Below are positions 46,884 through 55,500 of a DNA stretch of 64,000 nucleotides, piece after piece. The position numbers and the translations under genes were made by a program. The notes under the pieces are model-generated. The model was not told the DNA's origin. It did no database searches and saw only the letters and a program-made list of their open reading frames with translations. Position 1 is the first letter of the stretch. Every line of letters begins with the position of its first letter. Origin of the DNA: Bacteroides sp. (GTDB lineage Bacteria; Bacteroidota; Bacteroidia; Bacteroidales; Muribaculaceae); contig JAAVCL010000016.1 of NCBI GenBank assembly GCA_014802335.1, positions 1-64,000 of the forward strand, in the 5' to 3' direction.

Positions 46884-47122
46884 GAAGTCGTTTATACTTT
46901 TTTCAAGGCTAAGATTTATTAAGATTTTGAGCGAAATTGACTCGTCATTTCTATTTAATGGAAACTCGTCTATTTTCAATTTGATTCTTGAAGAAGGAGC
47001 ATAGCGGGCTATGCGACTGATGAAAGAATCGAAAGGCGCCAAAATATTAATTAATATTAGCCTTGAAGAAAATAATTATAAACACTTCTTAGGTTTTCGT
47101 AAAAAGTTTAAACGACTTCTAA
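46881..47122 (+). repeat. Palindromic intergenic element, family A (copy A3, with extra module)
   Basis: The element is about 242 bp. It begins with the TAA stop of hutH and ends in CGACTTCTAA, whose last A is the first base of the next gene's ATG, so it fills the whole intergenic gap. The core is at 46983-47040. The inner arms TCAAGGCTAA/TTAGCCTTGA (46903-46912 and 47057-47066) pair perfectly. Compared with A1 and A2 it carries an additional 46-bp block (46937-46982) that matches part of the family B element. Confidence 0.87.
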
Positions 47123-47874
47123 TGATCGAATTATTAGAAAAAAGACATTCTGTAAGAAGTTATGAAAGTAAACCTCTCTCTAAGGAATTAATTGATAAAA
47201 TTAAGAGTGAGGTTACTTTCATAAATTCTCATGAAGCCGGATTAAATTTCCAGGTCGTATTTTCCGATGGCTCTCCTTTCAGCGGCTTCGGACGTAGTTA
47301 TGGAATGTTTAGAAATGTGACCAATTATATTGCAGCAGTTATAGATCCTACATTTCCTAATACAGAGGAACGAGCCGGCTATTTTGCTCAGCAATGCGTG
47401 ATTGAATTGGTAAAATCCGGGTTAGGTACTTGTTTTGTTGGTGGCACATTCTCACGAGATAATGTGAATGCCCGAGTTGAAGTTTACGAGAAAATTCCAT
47501 TTGTTGTTGCTTTTGGTTACCCTGAAGAGAGTAAAACCACTCTGATGGGAAAACTAACTTCGAAGTTGGCTCACAGAAAAAATTATAAACTGTCAGATTT
47601 CCTAACTGAAAACCAAGTCTCGGAAGAAGAATTACGTAATTGCAATATAGATTTAAATCTTGCCTTACGTGCAGTGGCGTGTGCTCCCTCAGCTCTTAAT
47701 AGCAAGCCGGTAAGGCTGTCAACTCAGATACTGAACGGTAGGCCTGTTATCATTGCAGGTGTAAAAGACTATGCCAAAAATGCGGTTGATCTTGGGATCG
47801 CCAAGTATAATGTGGCCAATGTTTTACCGGGTGTTTGGGAGTGGGGAAATAATGAACCCTTCTTTATCGATTAA
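47122..47874 (+). CDS. Nitroreductase-family protein (TM1586 type)
   Basis: This 250-aa protein starts at the ATG at 47122, giving MIELLEKRHSVRSYESKPL, the usual flavin-contacting start of nitroreductases. YFAQQCVIELVKSGLGTCFVGGTFSRDNV and later CAPSALNSKPVRL are consistent with the TM1586-type family, in which the nitroreductase fold is duplicated in one chain. The frame is open upstream to 47011, but that stretch is repeat sequence (the same peptide is encoded inside A1), so it is not part of the native protein. The promoter must lie within the repeat, or the gene is read from the hut operon. Confidence 0.85.
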   Translation: MIELLEKRHSVRSYESKPLSKELIDKIKSEVTFINSHEAGLNFQVVFSDGSPFSGFGRSYGMFRNVTNYIAAVIDPTFPNTEERAGYFAQQCVIELVKSGLGTCFVGGTFSRDNVNARVEVYEKIPFVVAFGYPEESKTTLMGKLTSKLAHRKNYKLSDFLTENQVSEEELRNCNIDLNLALRAVACAPSALNSKPVRLSTQILNGRPVIIAGVKDYAKNAVDLGIAKYNVANVLPGVWEWGNNEPFFID

Positions 47875-48069
47875 TTAAGAATAATCTTTTTGCATATAGG
47901 AATCGAAAGTTCAATAAATAAAGTGATAATTACGTTATTATATTTGTTTTAGTTATAAATTAAACACTAAACATTTAATTAATTCTTAGATACATTATAA
48001 TAAAAGATCAATAAAGTTGAGTTCGTATTCAATTCTACTGATCTCTTATTTTAATATTTATTTACTAAA

Positions 48070-48360
48070 ATGGTTAAAAATAATAGCGATACATTACAGG
48101 AACTTATGGGAGAAATTCCCTTGGAAGTTCAATTACGTACGAAACTTTCAGTTTCAATTGCAAATAGAATTGAAGCTTTGATGAGGGAGGCAGGATATTC
48201 TAAAAAGCAATTTGCCGAAAAACTTGGACGCAGACCAAGCGAGGTAACCAAATGGCTGAGTGGAGAACATAATTTTACGATTGCAACATTAGCCAGAATT
48301 GGAGCATTTTTCGGAACTCAGATTATCTCTATTGCTCCTGATCCATCGAAAAACAAGTAA
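48070..48360 (+). CDS. XRE-family helix-turn-helix regulator
   Basis: This 96-aa protein has a Cro/C1-type HTH at about residues 30-85 (NRIEALMREAGYSKKQFAEKLGRRPSEVTKWLSGEHNFTIATLARIGAFFG). The size and layout match antitoxins of the HigA/HipB kind, but no toxin-like ORF lies beside it on either strand, so it is an orphan regulator or a surviving half of a lost toxin-antitoxin pair. An AT-rich region of about 195 bp separates it from the nitroreductase. Confidence 0.85.
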   Translation: MVKNNSDTLQELMGEIPLEVQLRTKLSVSIANRIEALMREAGYSKKQFAEKLGRRPSEVTKWLSGEHNFTIATLARIGAFFGTQIISIAPDPSKNK

Positions 48361-48383
48361 TTTAATTTTGAAAGGCTTTGGGC

Positions 48384-48416
48384 TTTAGGTTTTAGGTTTT
48401 AGGTTATAGGTTTTGG
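48384..48416. repeat. Tandem heptamer repeat (TTTAGGT)n
   Basis: Three exact copies of TTTAGGT are followed by one variant copy (TATAGGT) and a partial copy. It lies in the gap between the XRE gene and the acyltransferase, where slippage would change copy number. Confidence 0.7.
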
Positions 48417-48524
48417 CTATGGGATATAAGGGAAAGGTTAGAGTAGAGGAGAATGGTAATAGAGACGTTCGCCGGCTATTCTATTATACCTTAGAGTGAT
48501 ATATTCCTTAAATCATAAACATCA

Positions 48525-49562
48525 ATGAGACTTACGAATCCAGCCAAATCGACATATTATCATAACATGGATATCGTTCGCTATCTCCTTTCCTTGGCAG
48601 TGATAGTGGATCATACAAATATTGTCGCAGGCTACGATATGCCATTCTTCATATCCTCATTTGAAGCTGTAGGTGGTTTCTTCGCACTTAGTGGATTCCT
48701 CATGTATCCCAACTATTTGCGTCATGATAATTGCATGGGTTATTTAGGGCAGAGAGCTCGCAGAATATTACCTCCATATATATTCATCGTGGTGGGAGCA
48801 GCCCTCTTCCTTGTGATTGCCTCTACACTCACCCCAACAGAGTATTTCACATCAAAAGGTTTTTACGCCTATTTAGCAGCTAATCTATCCTTCCTTAACT
48901 GGCTACATCCCGACCTACCGGGTGTGTTTCAGGGCGTGGAGTTTAATATCTCAGCTGTCAACGCCTCTCTTTGGACAATGAAAATTGAATGGTGTCTATA
49001 TTTTTCTGTACCCATATTCATCTTTTTTCTTTCTCGAATTAAGCGCCTATCCACCATTTCGCTTTCTGTAATAATTATAATTATATCAATTCTATATCGG
49101 CTATACTTCTCCAATCTCTACATTCAAACAGAGAAGGAGATTTATCACATCTTAAGCCGTCAGATATTCGGACAGCTCTCATACTTTTATTTCGGGATGC
49201 TAATATACTTTTTAAAAGATATTTTTTCCCGCAATCTGTTGTTGATGGGAATTATCGGTATAGCATTAGTCTATCTCTCGCGCATTTTAGACTACGGCTC
49301 CATTATCCTCAACCCACTCGGTATTTCAATGACTGTAATGGCAATCAGTATGATTCCTTATAGCATTCCACTGCTAAGTTCCAAGAACAATATTTCCTAT
49401 GAAATGTATCTATTCCATTTCCCTATAATTCAATTCGGTATCTTCTTAGGAGTTCACACCTACAATATTTGGATAGAATATTTATACGTCTTATCAGTCA
49501 CCATCGTTCTATCCCTTCTCGCTCATTTCTCCCTTGAAAAGTTGATTAAGCGTCCTCGCTAA
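48525..49562 (+). CDS. Membrane acyltransferase (AT3 / OafA-like family)
   Basis: This 345-aa integral membrane protein has about ten hydrophobic helices. The N-terminal part carries the family's catalytic His in VIVDHTN and FFALSGFLMYPNY, followed by RARRILPPYI with the arginines that bind the acyl donor. Such enzymes O-acetylate surface polysaccharides, lipid A sugars or peptidoglycan. No glycan-synthesis genes lie nearby, so the target is unknown. The isolated setting, with an upstream heptamer repeat and a bidirectional terminator downstream, could reflect insertion into this site. Confidence 0.85.
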   Translation: MRLTNPAKSTYYHNMDIVRYLLSLAVIVDHTNIVAGYDMPFFISSFEAVGGFFALSGFLMYPNYLRHDNCMGYLGQRARRILPPYIFIVVGAALFLVIASTLTPTEYFTSKGFYAYLAANLSFLNWLHPDLPGVFQGVEFNISAVNASLWTMKIEWCLYFSVPIFIFFLSRIKRLSTISLSVIIIIISILYRLYFSNLYIQTEKEIYHILSRQIFGQLSYFYFGMLIYFLKDIFSRNLLLMGIIGIALVYLSRILDYGSIILNPLGISMTVMAISMIPYSIPLLSSKNNISYEMYLFHFPIIQFGIFLGVHTYNIWIEYLYVLSVTIVLSLLAHFSLEKLIKRPR

Positions 49563-49705
49563 CTTCGGGTTTTAACCTTTGAATCTATTTAGACCATAGT
49601 GCAGATTTAACAATATGTAATCAGCAAGTTGAACTTACGGAGATTAAATAAATAATATACAGGAGGATATGCCTTACATACAATGTATATTCGTTCCCTT
49701 TCAAC

Positions 49706-49756
49706 ATAAAGCGACATCGGCAACAACCAATGAAGTTGAAGCCGATGTCGCTTTAT
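49706..49756. terminator. Bidirectional terminator between the acyltransferase and yqgE genes
   Basis: A perfect 16-bp stem (ATAAAGCGACATCGGC at 49706-49721 and its complement at 49741-49756) with A-rich and T-rich flanks on each side serves two convergent genes. Confidence 0.8.
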
Positions 49757-49825
49757 TAATTTAACTCAACTTATCGATTTGTATGGCTGAGTTAATGTTT
49801 ACGCTGAGATAGTATCTCTAATTCT

Positions 49826-50419
49826 TTAATTGAACGAAGGGTGGATAGGAATACTTAACCATGATCTGAAATTTTCTCCTAATCCAATAACTTCTCTTCT
49901 CCAATATTCTTCCCCTTCTCCAATAAGAAGCATGTCGGGGTTAGGGTTGGGATTAATCGCCCAGCTATTTTCCAATAATTCCTTCGTAAGTTGATCTTCT
50001 CCCCATCCACTTATTCCGAAAAAGAATCTGATTTTACCATTCAAATCTTTACCTGATGTAATGTGATTCCAAAGTTGATCACTGTTGCCCCCGGCGAATA
50101 ATCCCGGAAGCACCTCAATACTGTCTTTTACATCAGCAAAATGATGGAGAACAAACATTTTGGTCAAATCAACCGGGCCTCCGTTAAACACCTTTATATC
50201 TTGCTTTATAGGAAAATCTTCTATAAGTTGATCTAAATTTACATCAATTGAATGATTTAATATCAAGCCAAGCGGTTCTCCTTCTTCCTTTGAATTGATA
50301 AGAAGAACCACAGATCGAGTAAAATATTTATCTAACATCATCGGAGCGGAAATTAATAACATTCCTTTTCCGGGGTTAGTCTCATAAGTATGATTACTCA
50401 AAAAATCTTCAACTTCCAT
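49826..50419 (-). CDS. YqgE/AlgH family protein
   Basis: This 197-aa cytoplasmic protein has the family's beginning GKGMLLISAPMMLDKYFTRSVVLLINSKEEGEPLGLILNHSID and the later KVFNGGPVDLTKMFVLHHFA and RFFFGISGWGEDQLTKELLENSWA. The family is widespread in Gram-negatives. AlgH was once linked to alginate control in Pseudomonas, but the molecular role is unknown. It is the last gene of a recR-GNAT-yqgE unit, six bp after the GNAT gene. Confidence 0.93.
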   Translation of the reverse strand: MEVEDFLSNHTYETNPGKGMLLISAPMMLDKYFTRSVVLLINSKEEGEPLGLILNHSIDVNLDQLIEDFPIKQDIKVFNGGPVDLTKMFVLHHFADVKDSIEVLPGLFAGGNSDQLWNHITSGKDLNGKIRFFFGISGWGEDQLTKELLENSWAINPNPNPDMLLIGEGEEYWRREVIGLGENFRSWLSIPIHPSFN

Positions 50420-50425
50420 TTTATA

Positions 50426-50944
50426 TTATATTAATTTCTTTGTGAAAATAAGAAGAGACTTCTTATCCTTCCCTCGTAAGAGCCAATTGTTAAACTCAGC
50501 CTCCTTGATATATCCGGATTTTAAAAATAGTCCTTTACTTGAATTATTATCCTCACTTATTTTTGCAGCAACTATGCGCAAATTTAATAGTTGGCTTGCA
50601 TAATTCTCAATTAAATTCAAGCAGCGTGAACCCAATCCTTGCTTTCGAAAGCTACTTTTTATATAAACTCCTATAAATGCGGTTCTGTTTTGTGGTGATA
50701 TGTCATACAGATCGATAATACCTGCAATTTCATCCTTATAGTCAACTATCATTCTAAGTTGGCCCGCTCTTATTGGATCAGCATCATAGTTTTCAGCATA
50801 ATCCTGAATATTCTTTTTAGAGTATGGAGCCATCATACCATTTGAGTACCAATGAGTGCTGTCTGTTTCAAATTCCCAGACACATTCAGCATCAGTCGGC
50901 TCAACTGCCCGAAGTCTTATTTCTCCGTCTCTTAAATAATTCAT
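50426..50944 (-). CDS. GNAT family N-acetyltransferase (RimJ/RimL-like)
   Basis: This 172-aa protein begins with GEIRLRAVEPTDAECVWEFETDS, the first strand and helix of the RimJ/RimL subgroup. It contains the acetyl-CoA pyrophosphate loop RKQGLGSRCL. It would acetylate an amino group of a protein or small molecule. It sits between recR and yqgE with 5-6 bp spacing, indicating one operon. The substrate cannot be assigned. Confidence 0.88.
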   Translation of the reverse strand: MNYLRDGEIRLRAVEPTDAECVWEFETDSTHWYSNGMMAPYSKKNIQDYAENYDADPIRAGQLRMIVDYKDEIAGIIDLYDISPQNRTAFIGVYIKSSFRKQGLGSRCLNLIENYASQLLNLRIVAAKISEDNNSSKGLFLKSGYIKEAEFNNWLLRGKDKKSLLIFTKKLI

Positions 50945-50949
50945 TATTT

Positions 50950-51561
50950 TTACTTTGCAAATGGGGTTCTGTTAAGTATGGAGCGACCTAAAGTTAATTC
51001 ATCAGTATACTCAAGTTCATTACCAATGCTTATTCCGCGAGCTAAAACTGATACTTTAACCGGAAGATGACTTAATTTTCGGTAAATATAAAAGTTTGTT
51101 GTATCCCCTTCCATTGTCGGGCTCAATGCGAGAATAACCTCAGATATTTTGTCTTGTTCCACTCGTTTCACGAGGCTGTCTATTTCAAGATCTGACGGCG
51201 ATATCCCGTCAAGAGGGGAGATAAGTCCTCCTAATACATGATACACACCGGAATGTTCATGTGTCCGCTCGATAGTTATGACATCCTTTATATTTTCAAC
51301 TACGCAAACCACTTCGTGATCCCGATGATTGTCACTGCAAATAGAGCATACTCCACTTTCACTTATGTTGTGGCACACAGGACAATATGAGATTCCTTTA
51401 CGCATCTCTATTACCGAGTTTCCAAGGGCATACGCAACTTCCGGATCTTTCCTCAACAGATGCAATGCAAGTCTTAAAGCTGTCTTATGGCCAATTCCGG
51501 GCAACTTCGACAATTCAGCAATTGCGTTATCGAGTAAAACTGAATTATATGATTGATTCAT
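50950..51561 (-). CDS. recR: Recombination protein RecR
   Basis: This 203-aa protein helps load RecA at gaps in the RecFOR pathway. The order is as expected: N-terminal helix-hairpin-helix ([20 protein letters not shown]), C4 zinc finger ([16 protein letters not shown]), then a TOPRIM domain ([34 protein letters not shown]) and the C-terminal [23 protein letters not shown]. It is the first gene of the recR-GNAT-yqgE unit. Confidence 0.97.
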   Translation of the reverse strand: MNQSYNSVLLDNAIAELSKLPGIGHKTALRLALHLLRKDPEVAYALGNSVIEMRKGISYCPVCHNISESGVCSICSDNHRDHEVVCVVENIKDVITIERTHEHSGVYHVLGGLISPLDGISPSDLEIDSLVKRVEQDKISEVILALSPTMEGDTTNFYIYRKLSHLPVKVSVLARGISIGNELEYTDELTLGRSILNRTPFAK

Positions 51562-51908
51562 TACCTGTATAATATTCTATAATTAGGCGTTTTGAGATTA
51601 TTAGATTAACTCCAATTTTTATTACAATTCATTCCTCTAATTTAGACAAATCATCCTTATTATACAACTATCTTTCTTAATTTTTAAATATTTTAAATAA
51701 TTTTTCATTTGAAATTTTTTGATGATAGGATTCGGATTATTCTCGCATTAATTATAATGGTAAAAAAAAGAATATGAATATAAGTTGATCCATAGTCTCC
51801 GGAATTTAGATTTCCAATCTATAATTAAATGACTTATATTTCGTTTATTATACAGAACATGACCGCCATGTATTTTATTAAGGCGGTAGCTAATAATTCC
51901 TGACATCA
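51562..51908. other. 347-bp AT-rich intergenic region upstream of ruvA
   Basis: It is a divergent promoter region between recR and ruvA. No coding frame was found. A GC-rich hairpin ACCGCC/GGCGGT (51862-51867 and 51882-51887) stands 21 bp ahead of the ruvA start and would lie in its leader. No full TTTG/TAnnTTTG pair was identified. Confidence 0.5.
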
Positions 51909-52490
51909 ATGTTTGATTATATTAATGGACTAACTGCCGAACTTACTCCAACCTACGTTGTAATTGATTGTGGGGGAGTGGGTTATGAAGTAAATATTAC
52001 CCTGATTGATTTTTCCAATATAAAGTTATCGGAAAAGACAAAACTTTATATTCATGAGAGCATAAGAGAAGATGCACATGTTCTATTCGGTTTTCTGGAT
52101 AAAAGAAGCAGAGAACTTTTCAGACTTCTGATCAGTGTTAGTGGTGTCGGTGCCAATACTGCCCGTCTCATTCTGTCGGCTTTAACTGTTCCTCAACTTG
52201 AAAGTGCAATTGTGAGTGGTGATGAGAAATTACTTAAAGCCGTAAAGGGCATTGGAGGCAAAACTGCCCAGCGAATCATTGTAGATTTAAAAGATAAAAT
52301 TAATCCCGAAACTGTTGAATCAGGTGGGTTGGTTGCCAATACAAATGAGACGTATGAGGATGCTTGTGCGGCGCTTGTCATGCTTGGTTTTGCGGCTCCA
52401 CAATGTAAAAAAGTTCTCAATCGTATTTTTAATTCTGATCCCAACACCACCACAGAGAATGCGATAAAAATGGCATTAACAATGCTGTGA
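51909..52490 (+). CDS. ruvA: Holliday junction DNA helicase subunit RuvA
   Basis: This 193-aa protein binds four-way junctions and directs RuvB. The N-terminal OB domain (MFDYINGLTAELTPTYVVIDCGGVGYEVNI) is followed by paired helix-hairpin-helix motifs (LLISVSGVGANTARLILSAL and LLKAVKGIGGKTAQRIIVDLKDKI). The C-terminal RuvB-binding domain (EDACAALVMLGFAAPQCKKVLNRI) is complete. sprA begins about 50 bp downstream, a gene order seen repeatedly in Bacteroidota. Confidence 0.97.
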   Translation: MFDYINGLTAELTPTYVVIDCGGVGYEVNITLIDFSNIKLSEKTKLYIHESIREDAHVLFGFLDKRSRELFRLLISVSGVGANTARLILSALTVPQLESAIVSGDEKLLKAVKGIGGKTAQRIIVDLKDKINPETVESGGLVANTNETYEDACAALVMLGFAAPQCKKVLNRIFNSDPNTTTENAIKMALTML

Positions 52491-52543
52491 TTATCTAATA
52501 GTTTCTGTTTTGTCAATTGAACGTATTTTTACGTCCGAGTCTT

Positions 52544-55500
52544 ATGCATTATAAACTGAACTCTATCTTTACAATTGCCGGGATTTCAATTACTATATTA
52601 TTACTAACTATCCTGGCACATCCGCAATATTATAAAAGCGAACTGAAGTCTCCTCCGTCAGTTCCTGTGTCTTCGGCCAATGGTAGCAATCATGATACTA
52701 TTGAGCTGGCCTCTGATGTTGCTCCCACTATTCCTTCTTCGGCAGAAGATTATCTTCAGAAGAAGGAGTATGCTGCCGATTTAAGAGATCCGTCGAATAT
52801 CAAGACTGAAGCTGTGTACGATCCTGCTACCGGGATGTATGTTCTTCACACCACTGTGGGCGATCGGGATATCGTTACGCCCTATATGATGAGTGCTGAT
52901 GAGTATAACAGCATGATGATGCGTCGCGACATGTTCGGATATTTCAATTCTCGCAATAGTGAGACTTTTGAGAAGAAGGATAAAGAGCCTTTTAATATTT
53001 TTGATATGAATTTCTCTCTCGGGCCTCTTGAGAAAATATTTGGTCCCGGGGGAGTGCGCCTCACCACGCAGGGGTCTATTCAATTATCAATGGGAATTAA
53101 AAGTAATAAAACTGAAAATCCTGCTCTTTCTCTCCGCAATCGTCGCAAAACTTATTTTGATTTCGACCAAAAAATTCAGGCTTCTATAAATGCATCGGTG
53201 GGTGATAAGATGAAGTTCAACATGAACTATAACACTGATGCAACCTTTGCTTTTGATTCTCAAAATCTTAAACTTGCTTACGAAGGTAAGGAAGACGAGA
53301 TTATTAAAAATATTGAAGCCGGTAATGTGAGTATGACAACCGGATCAAGTTTGATTAGAGGAGGAACAGCTCTTTTCGGTATCAAGGCAAAACTTCAATT
53401 CGGCAAACTCACATTAACAGGACTTGTTTCTCAACAAAACTCGGAATCTAAGACTGTAAGTACGCAGGGAGGAATACAATCCACAAAATTTAGTGTCAAA
53501 GCCGATAACTATGATGCAAACAGACACTTCTTCCTCTCTCAATACTTTTACGAAAACTATGACAAGTTTGCATCCAAATTGCCATACGTATCTTCAGGTG
53601 TAAAAATTACACGAATAGAAGTTTGGATTACTAATAAAAACGGTAATTATAACGAATCTCGCAACTTTGTGGGATTCATGGATTTGGGTGAGAATACAAA
53701 TCTTGCTTCAGATTTCTGGGTGCCCGATATGTCTTTTGCAAATCCTTCAAATCAATCCAATAACCTTTTGCAAGTTATCAAGAATGATTATCCGGGGGCA
53801 AGAAATATAAACACTGTTACGCAAGCTTTAGAGCCTTTGCGTGCATACGGTATAGAGGGTGGACGCGATTTTGAAAAAGTTGAGTCTGCCCGATTGTTAC
53901 GTGAAAGTGAATATTCGCTTAATTCAGATTTAGGATATATCTCTTTAAAATCGGCGCTTAATACAGACGAAGTGCTTGCTGTGGCCTACGAATATACCTA
54001 TAACGGCAGGGTATATCAGGTAGGCGAATTTTCATCGGACATTTCCAATACATCAGAGTCTATTTTCCTCAAGATGCTTCGTTCCACTACGGTGTCTCCG
54101 AAACTTCCGATGTGGAAACTTATGATGAAAAATGTTTATGCTCTCGGGGCCTATCAGATGCAGAGCAAAAACTTTAAAATGAATATTAAGTTCCTCAGCG
54201 ACACAACGGGAGTTGAAATTAATTATCTCCCGGTTGGCAGCATTTCAAACAAGCCATTGTTGCAAGTGATGAATCTGGACAGAATAGACTCTAACCAAGA
54301 ATCGAACTCGGATGGCTTTTTTGATTATATAGAAGGATATACAGTGCAATCTTCATCCGGAAAAATTATTTTTCCGGTTGCAGAACCTTTTGGTGAACAT
54401 CTCGCCCGGCAGATTGGAGACCCGGCAATTGCCGAACAATATGTATATCGCGAGCTTTATGACTCCACGCTCGTGGTTGCCCGTCAGTTTGCCGACAAAA
54501 ATAAGTTTTCTTTAGTCGGTGAATATCAGGCCTCGGGTGGTGCGACAATCCGTCTGAATGCAATGAATGTGCCACGTGGTTCGGTTGTAGTGATGGCCGG
54601 GGGAGTGGTTCTTACCGAGAATTCAGACTATACGGTCGACTACTCAATGGGTATTGTCACAATCACCAATCAAAGTATAATCGATTCAGGCACGAATGTG
54701 AGTGTCACTCTTGAAAACCAGTCAATGTTCTCAATGCAGAGAAAGACATTGTTAGGTTTGGACGCACAATATGAATTCAACAAAGATTTGAAAGTTGGCG
54801 GTACGCTGATGTATTTCTCGGAAAAAGCATTGACTCAGAAAGTTAATATAGGAGAGGAAATCATCAACAATACAATGTGGGGCCTTAATTTGAGTTATCG
54901 CAAGGATCTCAATTGGTTAACCAATTTGTTAAACCGTGTGCCCACCATTAATGCGACAGCGCCTTCAACATTTAGCTTAAATGCTGAATTTGCTCAACTC
55001 GTGCCTCTTAAACAGCGCAGTGGAACTAATAAAGGTTCAAGTTATATTGACGATTTTGAGGCCACTCAAACCGGTATTGATCTTAGATCTCCATATTCAT
55101 GGTTCCTTTCATCGACCCCTCAAGATAATGGTCCGGATGCGTTGTTCCCTGAGGCTTCTCTTTCCAATGATGTGGCGTATGGTAAAAATCGTGCGTTGCT
55201 TGCCTGGTATTACATTGATAGGGCATGGACGCAACGAAATTCCAATATGCTTCCGGGTTATTTAAAAAATGATCCGCATCAGATGTCTAATCCATATATT
55301 CGTGAGGTCTACGTTAATGAATTGTTCCCTTACAGAGATCTTGCTTATGGAGAAGCAAACTGGATTCAGACCCTCAATCTTTCTTTTTATCCGCGTGAAC
55401 GAGGTCCATACAATCTTGATTCGGATAATATCGATTCCGATGGATCTCTTCTCAATCCGGAAAAAAGGTGGGGTGGAATTATGCGCAAGATGGATAACTC

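Noticed and set aside
47011-47121. N-terminal extension of the nitroreductase
   Set aside because: The 37 extra residues are encoded by repeat DNA, and family members start at the MIELLEKRHSVRSY position, so the ATG at 47122 was chosen.
48384-48416. CRISPR array or telomere-like repeat
   Set aside because: The unit is only seven bases with no spacers and no cas genes, so it is a simple tandem repeat.
52517-52543. TTG start for SprA
   Set aside because: The ATG at 52544 gives a better signal-peptide layout. The TTG would lie 26 bases after the ruvA stop with no supporting feature.
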